Below, piece by piece: positions 25,156 through 36,503 of a stretch of 64,000 nucleotides of DNA (the stretch's first letter is position 1; each line of letters begins with the position of its first letter). The DNA comes from Mesodorylaimus sp. YZB2_4 (lineage: Eukaryota > Nematoda > Enoplea > Dorylaimida > Dorylaimidae): NCBI GenBank assembly GCA_030248295.1, contig JASANH010001668.1, forward strand, positions 248,001-312,000. Reading direction: 5' to 3'. The notes under the pieces are model-generated. The model was not told the origin of the DNA. It searched no databases and worked only from the letters and a program-made list of their open reading frames with translations. The position numbers were made by a program, and so were the translations under genes.

Positions 25156-26169
25156 CAGGGTCGACCGTACCGGCTTTTTTGACCGTACCCGTACCGTACC
25201 CGTACCGAGGGCCTGGTACGGCCGTACCGTACCGTACCGTACTCAAAATTTTACTTTAAAGGGCGGGTATATCGATCAGGCGCGGCGCGCACTCCCGAAC
25301 ACCCCCCCAGACGCCAGGGAACAAGTCGCCCACCCCTGACTGGTCTTCTGGTCATTGAGGAGAAGACGGGAAAAATAGTCGCAGCTCCTGCCCCATACCC
25401 GCGCTTTAACTGCATATGAATAAGAAACTTTCTTAGCTGGTTATGCTTTGATTTCAAAAGCGGACAGTTCAGCAAAAGTAATTTATTAGCTTGTTTGAAT
25501 CTGGCGTCACACATCCGTATTAGACTAATTTGAACGTATTGAATCCAACTGCTGGCAGATTACATTTCACAAAAGGAAGCATTCGGGTATTTTCTGGCAT
25601 AAGACTTCCATGGTTACCCCCGCATACATTCTTAGCCACCAAAAATGCGGTTTCTCAGCTTTCCAGCACCTGATTTCCAGCACTGGAAATCAGAGTGAGA
25701 TGAGGGGCCGCCTCTCGAGATCTTTGTCTTACAGACCTTGCAAATTGCGTGTAATTCGTCGTTGTCGTCGATGTAGTAATAATCGTAAACTTTAGAAACT
25801 TCAGAAGACATTTGCTGATAAGACCTAACTGGCTGTCCCAACAGACCAGCTACGAAATTCAATTCACACCAGCAAGTCCTGCAGCTACGGTACAGTGCAA
25901 CAATTTTCTTGATTCCACACTTTCTTGATTTCAAATCAAAGTGCAACAATCTTCTTGATTTCACACTTTCTCGAATACCTACTCAAAAACAGCTGTTTTG
26001 AAGTAAGCTGCAAGCACCTGCGAATCACTGAAGCGCGGAAAATTTAAAAATGACATAACCCTGGAGGTACGGCCGTACCGGCCTGTTTTCACTGCCTTAC
26101 CCGTACCGTACCGTACCACCCCCGGTACGGCGGTACGGTACGGCCGGTACGGTGGTACGGTCGACCCTG
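25156..26169. mobile_element. hAT-like element with GTACC-repeat arms
   Basis: The termini are CAGGGTCGACCGTACC at the left and its complement at the right. Both arms are filled with GTACC/GGTAC pentamers for about 100 bp. The 10-bp direct repeat GGGTGCAAGC flanks the element exactly (25146-25155, 26170-26179). CAGGG ends, subterminal repeats and an internal BED-finger remnant point to hAT. However, hAT normally duplicates 8 bp, so the 10-bp repeat is odd. The length, 1014 bp, is too short for a full transposase. Confidence 0.75.
25632..25964 (-). pseudogene. BED zinc-finger remnant of a hAT transposase
   Basis: A 110-codon minus-strand frame inside the hAT-like element. Its middle reads VYDYYYIDDNDE, then AICKVCKTKISRGGPSSH, matching the first half of a BED finger (aromatic residues, CxxC, then the K-I-S-R-G-G block). 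The histidine pair that should close the finger and the whole DDE and dimerisation region are missing. It is a deletion derivative with no activity expected. Confidence 0.65.
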
Positions 26170-26179
26170 GGGTGCAAGC

Positions 26180-28256
26180 AACGGCCATCACCGCGTGCTG
26201 CCTTTTGTCAGTAACGAGGAGACAATGTAAAGCGTTGATGCGATAACACAGTAACAGATTGTCCAAACTGTTGTTCGTCAACTCTTGTCTGACTGCATCT
26301 GCAAACACTGGTGTCTCACTCTCGCTCTGCGAACTCGTCTTTCATTTCAACTGTTTTGTTTTAACTGAAAGAACAAAAACGCAGGGTTCGCACAAAATTC
26401 AGCACGCTCGCAATTTTTTTTCAACTACGTTCCTGAAGATTGGCGGCGCGAAATTTAAACTTTTATATGACTTCAGCTAGGAGTAGCTGCTATACGAACA
26501 TTTTTCAGTCAAATCAAACTCGTATGGGTTAATTGGGAATCTCTGATTCGTATATATTTTCTAAGCCTATTTTCTATTTTTCCCATATTTTCCAAGCCTT
26601 TTGGCCAAGCCTAGCTGTTATTTCCAACGCTCACCCTACATAACGTCAAGAAACACAAACTTTTCTTGACTGTGCGTTTTTTTTCTCTCTTGCCCGTACG
26701 ATGCAGTATTTATGGCTGACTTCAAAAATCGCCTCAAAAAGATTTTCTTGTGAAAACCGACATGTACTGGAACTGTCGCTGATTGTGCGTGAAATCATCG
26801 GTTATTGGGCAGAATAATGCCAAAATGTTTTGGACATTTCAAGATTCGCTTCCCTCACAGTTTCTCCGCTTAAGCCCATGAAAGACTATTTTGCCCCAGA
26901 TATTGTTCGAGTACGGTATTTACTGTCCGGTGCTGACTGGCATGAGATGATATTAGTCCAGGTGAACCTGGCTGGGTGCATAGACTGGAGAAAACGGAGC
27001 CTTGGTTTTCTCCAGGAAGGGCTCCTCGTTATCGAGTCTATCCATCAACTTCGACCTGGAAGTCATGTCATCATCATGTCATACTTTATCCATAGGCAAA
27101 TACAGCGCACTCGAGCAAGGTACAAATATTTGACAATCATTTTGAACCGAGGCGGGAGTCGAACTCCTGTTAGTGCGCACCCAGCGTGAGAGGCACTAAG
27201 TACAAGAGACATTACTCAGATCATAAATTTTCGTCCTGGGTGATAGCTAGTAGGGCTTGCTTCTGAAGAAAAACGTAAGAGCATGACATTCGTTTTTCTG
27301 TTTGTCGTGCGTCACGTCGTGTCTTGGCGTGCCTGCAGCCTGCACCATATTTTACACGAAAAAACTCTGATTATTATCATTTTATGAAGTCATGATCTGC
27401 ACTGCCTTCCGTCAACACGTACGTACATCATTACAAATAGACGAACAGAGGTTGCAGTTTTACGCGCGGATGCCTTGCCATAAAATCAGGTTCGACCGAG
27501 CCTGCTTTTGTAGTCGAACCAGGATCGAAGTAGGTGAACTACAGTTTTCTTGCCGCTAGTCAGGCCAGGCAAGCCAAGACAAGCTGTAGCTAAGCTCAAA
27601 AGCTTGTTCTATTGCAGTGAAGATCAAGAGACCCCCACGAAAAGTCCTTGTTTATGAATGTTCTTTCACCAGAAACTACTTTAACTGGCAACTGGTATTG
27701 CACTGTCAATCAGTGAGAAATGAAACCAGGCACGCGAGTTGGTCCTGGTTCGATTCGGCCGATTCAGTGGCTCAGTCGAATCTGGCCAGAAAAGCAGCAC
27801 TTTTATCTCATTTCGCGTTCTATAAGCCACAATTAGGAACAATCTATTCCACTGACAGCAGGAACTGTCCTCGGAAAGAAAATTTGCGAAAAGTCGATTT
27901 GTTGAAATTTGAAAGTAATAGAGACATAAAAAAATTCGGTCATACATGATCCTAGTTTTCCCCTCCTGAAACTTTTTTTAAATTAAAAAAAGGACGGGAA
28001 TACAAGAAACTTCGCCGTCTTTGAATACGATGCGATGAACTGGTTCGCGTTTTCCACAAATTTCACGCGAAAAAGTTAAGTGCGCAAAATTGTAAACATG
28101 TGGGTCACACACGGACAGAAGACATTTGTCGACAGGGGAGCCCACCCAACAACACTGCCTCTTGGGTTTCCTAATGAGGCGAAAATTTTTCTGGCTCTTT
28201 CAGATGGTGTGGTGCGTGTCCTCAAAACATTTCTCACGATGAGAAGGTGATCGACG
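26180..28256. other. Intergenic with hairpin and SINE
   Basis: No gene is supported. It holds an 11-bp perfect stem (26985-26995 with 27005-27015, 9-nt loop) and a family-2 tRNA-like repeat at 27,064-27,195. Open frames at 26,830-27,189 and 27,617-27,949 show no domain. Confidence 0.35.
27064..27195 (-). repeat. tRNA-derived SINE, family 2
   Basis: The B-box side reads GAGTTCGACTCCCGCC on the minus strand, followed by the shared tail AAATATTTGTACC and a GCGCTGTATTTGCC-type block. Relatives lie at 30,715-30,885, 41,310-41,400 and 59,640-59,790, sharing GCGCACTCGAGGGCTAAGG-like sequence. Confidence 0.55.
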
Positions 28257-31200
28257 ATGAGACTACTAACCGTGTCAGTTTTGGGATTTATAAACCTGAT
28301 GATAGATGCCAGTGATTTCGAAGCGGGAGTATATCCTGACCGATTCTTGTATTACACTTCTACGGATGCCTTGATGAGCTTAGTCAATATGGAGACAAAG
28401 CTGGTGGCTTTGCTGAAAGGGTACATTGACGACGAATATGCCAGGCTGGAACGACTTAAAAAGTGAGTGTCCCTAAACCATGCTGCTATCGTGTTAGCCG
28501 TGTAAGTGCCCTTGTGTGTGGTGTGGCTCGGAGTTGAAAAGATTTTTTAAACTTTTGACCTTTTAATTAACGCTGGATCAAAGCAAAAGCCAGTTTAGGC
28601 ACACGGCTAACAGGATAATTCTAAGTCTTAGTAAACTACAAAAAAGGAGATATTCTCACGATTAGCAGGGAAAGAAGGCAAAAACGAATGGGATAGGCTC
28701 TTACTAGCACTGCGAATAAGGCAATGTTGCCAGGCTGTCGTATGAATATACGGAGCAGTGCAGCCAGAGCGACCATATCATCACTGCTGCAAAAACGTCT
28801 AGTCATCTGATTACACGCACGCTAAAAAACTTATCTCCTAGATTCTCGAACAAGCTACGTCACGATCACGTCGAGGCGGCACCCTGTTATGGAAATACGT
28901 CCGACCTGGTATACCAGCATCATATATTCAAAATCACGAAGCGTCTTACCACCGATTTGAAGAGACATGCGGATATTGATTTTTTACTCGGTAACGTTAT
29001 GGTTGGAGTGAGATGATACTATTGACAACCATTTCTGGACTTTAAGGTTTAGAAAAAGGCCGAAGAGCCATAGCCTGGAGGCGTCAAACCCAAGATCCTA
29101 CAAAGCAATAACCTCCCCTTCGAGTCTGTGATTAGCGCGCTCTAAGGGCCCAGCCAAGAGCCTTCAATTTGGAGGTTTGAGCTTATCAAAGAAGGCTTTC
29201 AGCATCTGCCTCGTTCTCTCTCTGCTCCCTAACCCAGTTGTCCCTTGGTTCCAGGGTAGGTTTTTTACATAGAGACTGATGCTGCTGATGAGAATTTTAT
29301 GGGCAGTAGTAAACGTAAACTGAGCGTGGATCGCACCGAAATCAGGTATAATCCCTCCCCACCCCAATGATAAGCGGCTAAAAAAGAGCAAGATAAAGAA
29401 TCGGTCTCGCCAGGTCGTACAAACATATTTTTTCTTTGATATTATCACACAGTGAACGACCCCAGTTCCTATTCCGTTCTTTCTCTGCACATCACCATGC
29501 CTTCCTTGGTTTTCATTAGGACTATTCTCCGACATGTTTTACCAGCCAGAGTCCATTAAAACATTTTCATTCCCTCGAACTAAACTTACTCTTTCTTTTG
29601 TAAGTGATCTTTCTTCTTTCCCCATCTTCCACTTGTATCATCGTGCCCAGCTGATCGTAAATCAACGTCCAAATTCGCAACGTGTAACAAATCTTGAACA
29701 GTCGTCCTTGTAGTACACTCTGTCTAAAGCTATGAATCCGTGTTCTGGGATCGGGGTCGTCCTCCAAGTAGCTACTAGAGCTAATATCAGATAAGCCATC
29801 CATGGCCGTTCTGTTCATTGACTACATAGATGGCCGCTGTTTGGCAATGTTAGCTCGAGTCTGATGCGCTCAATCACGAGCCTAGCTAGTCTCGATGTCT
29901 GCTAGGTATGCCTTAGTAAAAATTCCAAAGTAGGCTTGTGATCTGGTTTTGAGAGCATTCTTCAGTTCAGAATGAGATGAGCAAGAAAATAAAGCTTCAG
30001 ACCTGGCTGATTGTGAGATGAATGTCGAAAGCAGTGTGGTCAAGAAGAGGTGTCGAACTTTAAGGGGGCACAAAGAGATAAAGACCCAAATCCTAGAAAT
30101 GTTTGAACTGAATAATTAAAATTTGGGTTTCAGGTCGTTCATCAACTTTAAAAAACACGATTTCCATGCTGAAAGATGGTCTTGCACTTCCAGCAGCTCG
30201 AGACTTACATGGTGCTGCTGAAGCTCTTCTTCGTCTCCAGGACACATATGGCTTGAAAACGGCGGACATTGCTGATGGCCGACTGTATCCTGGAGTGTAT
30301 AGTGAGCCAATGTCAGGTAAGGCTGCTTTGCTGTATGTTTACTGGTCGAACCAGACTCGAGAGGACTCAGCTACAGCTACACTGTTGCACAGCTGCATTA
30401 GAGTGTGCTTGCAGCGTGGGGCGCAGCGCGGTAGTGTAGTGGTCAGGGGTTCCTTTATCCATAATGCTTGATGATTTGCCTCAGGTTCGATCTCCAGCGA
30501 CAGAGGACCAAACTCTCTTATCTTGACAGCAAGCCATGGGCGACATACTTGGAGTGGTCTAGGGCCCCCGATTAGACGGAAAAATGAAGGAGAATGAGCC
30601 CCCTAACCCTACGACTGCTCCAGGAGCTTGGTTCAGTTAAGGGTGCACCCCTCCAGGTGGATGTGCTGCAAGTGGAGACACAGAGAGGGAGCCGCAGTGT
30701 GGCTTGTCATGTCATGTCACGTTACTTTATCCATAGCCAAGCACCACACAGCGCACTCGAGGGCTAAGGAACACATATTTGACAATCATTTTTCCCGACA
30801 CAATACTCGTGGCCAGTCCAGCCTGGTTGCAAAGCCAAGCAACTTAACCAGCCGGAGTCAAACAGTGTTTGTGGCAGATGCGTAATGGTGAATTAACAAT
30901 CGCCTCCTATTCCAGCTGAAGATTGCTTTAGTCTGGGCTACATAGCATACATGGAATATCGCGATTACTACCACGCCCTCATGTGGATAATGGAAGCCTA
31001 CAAACGACTACAGCTGGAGAAACCCCCCAGTGTGGACGAAGCCCTAGTTCTCGATTTCCTTTCCAATTCTCTCCATGCCCAAGGCAATGCAGAGCTTGCT
31101 GTAGTCGCTGGCAGACTACTGCGACAGAGGCACTTCCCGCGGTATACTCCAATATACAATAGCTTGGCAGCCTTTGAGGAAGCTGCAAGAAAATCAGGGA

Positions 31201-34200
31201 GGAATCCGAATGATTTTCTTATTGTTGACATTGGGTCAAGTGTTTTCGAGAACACGCGTCCACGACACGAAAGACTGCCCGACATTGATCTATATGAAGC
31301 TTTGTGCAGAGGAGAAGAGCAGGTAAGCATGTAATCTCTGCTGTGACTTCAAACGCGTTCGTGAGATACTGCAGAAGATAGCACAGTGAGCACAAGCTAA
31401 CTTGATAATGTTTCAAAATTCTCCAGCCACTAGGTTACGTCGTCAAACTGTGCACTTTAGGAAACTCTTAAATCAGTTACAACATGCACGAAATTGCTGG
31501 GCATCCCAGCAACCTGCCTCCTGCATTTTCGGCGGGTTCTGGAATGGAGTGGAGGGCCACAATGAGTTTTCTTGGGTGTTCCGATCTCCCACCCCAAATT
31601 TGCGAGATGCCCGAGATCACGATCCAATTTGGCAAAATTAGACAGAACATACCACTGTGCATCTGGTCACGTCCAGGCCTTCCTGAAGTTTTCTGTTTGC
31701 CGCGCGAAATTTCATGTGATGGCTCTCCCTGATGAAAATGACCCCCGGCTTGCGAACCGCAGTAATATTACTGTAGAATGACAAAACTGAGTTTCTATTG
31801 TCTATCAGCTCATGATGAGTAAATATTATGCAACTGCGTATCCAGGCATATCGAGTGCACAGCTAACAGAAAACAAGAGCAACAGCGGTATTGCATGTGC
31901 GATGTGACAAGCACTTTTTTGTGCTTGTTTTCTTCTGATCATTATATCCTCTTGAAAATACGGGATTCTGTGCAGGGATGGACACATTCTCACGTTAGGA
32001 ACAGTCTTTCATGCACTCAGTCGATCAGAGACAAATTCAAAGTTTCCATGTCACCCAAATGCTTTTGCGGCCATAGAGGACACGGCGCATTATTCGATAC
32101 CCCCTCGATACATTACAGCATGCTTTGGTTTCAGAGCCAGAAGAATCACCACCTGCATTGCTATCTACAACGAAATCATCCTTTCCTTTTATTATCACCA
32201 TTAAAAAAGGAGGTGCTTCGAGAAGAGGAGCCTCAAATTTTGATTTACAGAAATTTCATCAGCGACAATGAATCCAGTGTTGTGAAAAGCTTGGCTGAAC
32301 CAAAAGTAAACTGAACCTGGAAGTCAAACCTTTACATGACTGATTCTGCAAGAATTTCGGCACTGTTTTGTAGTTTTATACCACCGAGAATCTGCTAACA
32401 TATCGAGTCAGCAAGAGGTAAGTCTGGAATTCGGGGTAACTTCCACACTTGGCTGGTCGAGAGGTTTCGACTCGCGGCCGCGTCAATCATTTTGTGCATA
32501 GTGCGTCTTTTCGCCCTTGTTTGCGCATACCCGCCTTAGCCCATGCGATCAACAATTCATGCTTGCATATAAGGAAAAAACATGCAGTAATCATTTTGTA
32601 GCAACTTTTTAGGACGACTTCGCACTTTTGCCCATTTGTGCTTCATGTAATCCTGTATATTACAGTTGTGTTTGGCATAATCTGACATGCATAACCTGAA
32701 ACCCTATATGTAACAAGCAGCTACTCTCGTCGGCGGGAATTTCAAACTTGCGTCTTAAGAATACTGTAGCGAAGGGTGCATCCTGGTCCTGGTCCTGTCT
32801 CATTCTTGACTGAAATCATATTCTACGCTCCAGGCCCACAAATTCCTTATCCCAAATATTCCCAAATCCTGAATACTGTAATAGTTAGGCATAAAATTAA
32901 AACCATGGAAATAATTTTCTTGCCACACCATAAACTTTAGCAATGCTCTTTTAGCGCGTGGTTGAATGACACTGAAGGTCCTGCCATTAAACGAATAAGT
33001 AAGCGAATCGAATTGGCGACTGGGCTGACCACTGATTCAGCTGAAACCCTGCACGTAAGACTGGGCTGCGATAGTTCATAGAAACCTGCTAAAACTTAAC
33101 TTTCAGGTAAGCAACTACGGGTTAGGTGGCCATTATGAGCCTCATTGGGACTGGTATGGGGTAAGTGATACGTGGATACCTGTCCCCACTGAAAGTCGTT
33201 GTCATAAGGTCATTGTTTTTCGAGCTCTGTGTCCATCAGCTTACTTTTGGGTTTTAGTACCGCGAAGAAGACAAAAGCAGATTTCGACATTATACTACGC
33301 TGGGCAATCGTATTGCTACTGTGCTTTTTTACGTAAGCTGCTTTAATTATAAACTGGGAACTAAGATAGTTTTTGCAAAAAAGAAGCACTGAAGCGTAAG
33401 AAGGAGCAAACTAATATGCTGAACGACAAAGAAATCAATGACAGTGTTGGAGTGGTACCTAAAAATTATGCAACACCTGCTACAAGAGACCTGTTTGCCT
33501 GTAGCTATGGTGACCCAATCTAATCGGCATGGTTTAAGAATTCTGATCACCATATGAAAAATTCCTTCGACATTTGTAGACAAATTCGCGCTGTAGGAGG
33601 CTTGGGGTGGCCAAGGCCGACAAATAACCAAAGCAAGACTGACTGGCGAAAAGCTTTATTTCTTTAGTGACCGCAGGGGACATGACTAACAATCAGACTG
33701 ATTGACGAAACCTCGCCAGCCGTCAGCGGACCAATCCAGACAGAGAGAGGCGCGCAGACGATAAGAGCGGGTGGTAACAGCCTAGGAAGCATGGGAGGCA
33801 CAGGGGGATCCGCCCAAAAACACATAGGGGCCATCCATAAAGGTCGAACGCGAAAAGTCTCGATTTTTTCACCCCCCCCCCCCCTGACCGCATGCCGACC
33901 ATTTTTCCCTGATCCCTTAAAAATTGGTCGACCACGTTAGTCATACCCCCTCCCGACGCAGTTTTGTGTGTTATACCTTATGGTTTCTTGCGCTAGACAA
34001 AGCGCCTTCTCGTTGGAAGCAAATTTTGTTGTCCCTGCAATGGACTTTCATTTTGTAAAAGCCTCCACAAACTTTCCGCACCAACTTTTCCCTTTCTTAT
34101 TTTTGAAAATTTGTAACAGGTGGGCCCCCAGTTGCTTCACAGTATTTCCAGCGCTTTTAGCCCATAGCTGAGCAACAGTCATGATATGATAAGCATACCA

Positions 34201-35540
34201 AAGTCCGTCTCTCTGTTCGGTTCCCTATCCCTGTCGGGATCGAAGTTATAGAGATCCTCCAGAAGGGGAGCGGATGGGAATGGGAATAGGAATGGAATAT
34301 TTTATCAGAAGGGGAATCAGGATCTTGGCGGATCATTTAAACGATAAAGAGATCCTGTTGAAGGGATTTGCTTGCTTCGAGTAATCGGTGGCTGCTTCCG
34401 CTTATTTGCTCGCCTGATTTTGAATACAATGATAAATATCGTGCTAAAAATTAACAAGGACTTGGCTCTATATTTGCTGGCTACCCACGGTGGGGTATAT
34501 GTAGGTCACCTATAGCTACTAAAAGCACCCTTCAAGAGTCCTGATCCTGGTTGGGATTGAGCGAGTCCTGATCCATATCCTAACGAACGAATAAGCAAGC
34601 CTAGGTGATCAGCTCTCACGGCAGCTTCCCTCTGTGTGTCTCCTTACGATTTGTAGCCCCTCCACCAAGGTCATCATGCGCCAGCACCAGAGGTCCAGGA
34701 TGGTACTAGGCGGAAGGGGAGGGACCTTCTTGACTAGTTTTTTTATACCAGGTTCCTGATTCTCCATTCGTTCATCATCCACCACATCAAGGCACCATCT
34801 CCCAGAGCTAAGTTAACAAGACCAGCGACAGACCCACCACAGTGCCCTCGAAGACCTGTTTCTCTCTCTCTCTCTCGTGAGAACGGACTTACCGAAGCTC
34901 CGTCTTCAAGCAAGAACAGAACTGCGGCCTCCCAGTCAGGGCCCCCCGTGCTGCGGTCGACCTTCATGGATGGCCCCATAGAGACTGACCTGGATTGAAC
35001 GAACAGGAAGACTCAGAGGACTGTAGGTCACAAACTCAAATGGCCACGGGCAAACAAAAAAAGCAATCTTTCATTGGAGGCTTGAATAGAGAAGGCCCTG
35101 TAATTTTAATACACAAACACAGATACATTTGAGAAAACTTAAGACTCGAGGGTGGTTCGAGCATTCGCCTCTGAGACAACAAGCCCTCTAGTCACCGCAT
35201 AAGTCGTAAAAAGAATTCTCGCCAACAAAAAAGTGATAACCAATTCTTTGTTTAGCTGTCGCAACCAAAAGTCGGTGGTGCAACCATTTTTCTTGAATTA
35301 AAATTGACGGTTCATGCAACAAAAGTGATTTCTGCGCTACATAAAATTTGCGCGCGCTAACGGCGCCTGTTTCAGAATGATGCCGTTTTTTGGTACAATT
35401 TGAGGCACAATGGAAAGGGCGACGAAGCGACCAGGCACGCCGCCTGTCCAGTTCTAATAGGGTCGAAATGGATTGCTAATAAGTGGCTGCATGAGTATGG
35501 ACAAGAACTCAAAAGAAAATGCCATTTGCAAAATGACTAA
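28257..35540 (+). CDS. Collagen prolyl 4-hydroxylase alpha subunit
   Basis: Exons found: 28257-28462, 28842-28990, 30134-30316, 30916-31322, 32135-32305, 32374-32417, 32955-33054, 33107-33160, 33258-33332 and last exon 35376-35540. The first nine join in phase to 463 codons; the last adds 54 residues. Known role: ER-lumen Fe(II)/2-oxoglutarate dioxygenase that hydroxylates prolines in collagen, paired with PDI as beta subunit. Seen: a signal peptide, an N-terminal dimerisation part with DRFLYYTSTDALMSL, and a peptide-binding part with GAAEALLRLQDTYGL and LCRGEE. The catalytic domain has GGHYEPHWDW (iron His 433 and Asp 435), then TRHAACPVLIGSKW with the second His and the 2-oxoglutarate lysine. 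Two oddities stand out. About 20 codons expected before NDAVFWYN (usual GG-T-FP region) were not located in the 2-kb gap. The segment after SLAEPK is also shorter than usual. Confidence 0.9.
29590..29818 (-). CDS. Possible exon of a gene nested in P4HA intron 2
   Basis: An ATG-started frame (MNRTAMDGLSDISSSSY) runs 76 codons on the opposite strand to a GTAAGT donor in phase 1. I could not find the next exon and recognise no domain. It may be real, or a chance frame in a 1.1-kb intron. Confidence 0.2.
30410..30515 (+). repeat. tRNA-like SINE head in P4HA intron 3
   Basis: It has GCGGTAGTGTAGTGGTCAGG (A box) and CAGGTTCGATCTCCAGCG (B box) about 45 nt apart. No closed acceptor stem is seen, so it is probably a SINE. 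Confidence 0.5.
30715..30885 (-). repeat. tRNA-derived SINE, family 2
   Basis: It shares the GCGCACTCGAGGGCTAAGG and ACACATATTTGACAATCATT blocks with the copies at 27.1 and 59.7 kb. It lies in P4HA intron 3, just upstream of exon 4. Confidence 0.55.
33820..33960. repeat. Poly-C-containing dispersed repeat
   Basis: It opens with GGCCATCCATAAAGG, carries 13 consecutive C at 33,872-33,884, and ends with CATACCCCCTCCC. I know similar 'ccatccataaa ... poly-C ... ccccctccc' segments as transposon ends in invertebrate genomes, but cannot name the family. It is in P4HA intron 9. Confidence 0.4.
34200..34600. mobile_element. Diverged second copy of the 20.7-kb hAT-like element
   Basis: It shares the right end (GGGATTGAGCGAGTCC, then ACGAACGA) and the internal block TGATTTTGAATRCAATGATA with 20,675-21,208. 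The left end is eroded. It lacks the nested SINE. It lies in P4HA intron 9, where a small catalytic exon is missing. Confidence 0.6.
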
Positions 35541-36439
35541 TACTGTGGGGGTAATCCTTTACTTGAATGTAACGCGCTGATTAGGTTCTTGTTCGAAGAT
35601 GCTTTCAGTAAATTTGTGTCAGCTTACGTGAATATATTGCAGCACTGCTCCAGAGTATAACTAAAAGCTGCATTTTCTACCCTCCTTCGAAAAAGCGACG
35701 GCTCGATGGCTGTAAGATGGCCCCTGCACCAAACCTCTCCTGTATTGCGATTACTGTCCTAGACGGTAAACGATGTGCAGGTCCTGCACGGAAACGCACT
35801 GGCAGAGGTGAGAACAGAGCTCACATAACACGACCCCTTATGGTACCCTTGTAACTACAGTCTCTTATGAGAATATCAGACTCCGATTATATCGAATTAC
35901 AGGTCAGATTACAGCAGCCTGCTTTGCCTGATGTGCAGCATGTTTGTAGTGCTGTTAGCACTATGTACAGTACATACTGCCACGTACCATGTATATAAGT
36001 ATGCGAATGTAATACGCAATTCCTAGTCCCTATGAACACATGCACACGCTGGCCAATAAGTTTTCGATTATGATAACAGCTGTGGGGCAGCATCGACTGA
36101 TCCGACTCTGGGGCTGTATCTCGACGCCAGTCTGATCCGCCGATCCGGCCAAAACGGGAATGCTAACAGGGATTACGTGCTTTTCACCACGCCCTCACCA
36201 ACATGCTCTGTCTCCTCATTGTCACATTTTATCATGCAGCACCACTTCAAAGGAGACTGGGCAACGCACAGCGCATAAAGCGGGAATTAATACCGATTCG
36301 GAAGACAAATGGGACTTTCTCATTTTAGTGAAGAGGTATTGACTAACCTGGACATACACCTGTTGTTTCGTGCCTTGCCCGTGAATACCTTTTGGTGGCG
36401 TTCTCACGATCAGAATCAGTCGAGAGTTAGTAAACGGTT
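35541..36439. other. 3' flank of P4HA, no gene seen
   Basis: Nothing is assignable on either strand. Short frames lack motifs and splice support. Confidence 0.35.
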
Positions 36440-36503
36440 GCCTTCGTTCAGGGTCGCCCGCGTGGCAGGCGAGCATTCTACCACTGAACTACTGAGGCAG
36501 AAT
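36440..36503 (-). pseudogene. tRNA-Gly(GCC) 5' part, broken
   Basis: The minus strand reads TAGTTCAGTGGTAGAATGCT, then CGCCTGCCACGCGGGCG. These are the D-arm and anticodon arm of tRNA-Gly(GCC), nearly unchanged. The T-arm and 3' acceptor strand are missing or unrecognisable, so it cannot be a working tRNA. It is a tRNA fragment or a tRNA-Gly-derived repeat. Confidence 0.75.

Noticed and set aside
34122..34170. Possible missing P4HA exon reading CFTVFPALLAHS
   Set aside because: The VFPAL resembles the expected F-P region, but the frame does not fit the preceding phase-0 exon, the glycine pair is absent and a stop comes before any donor.
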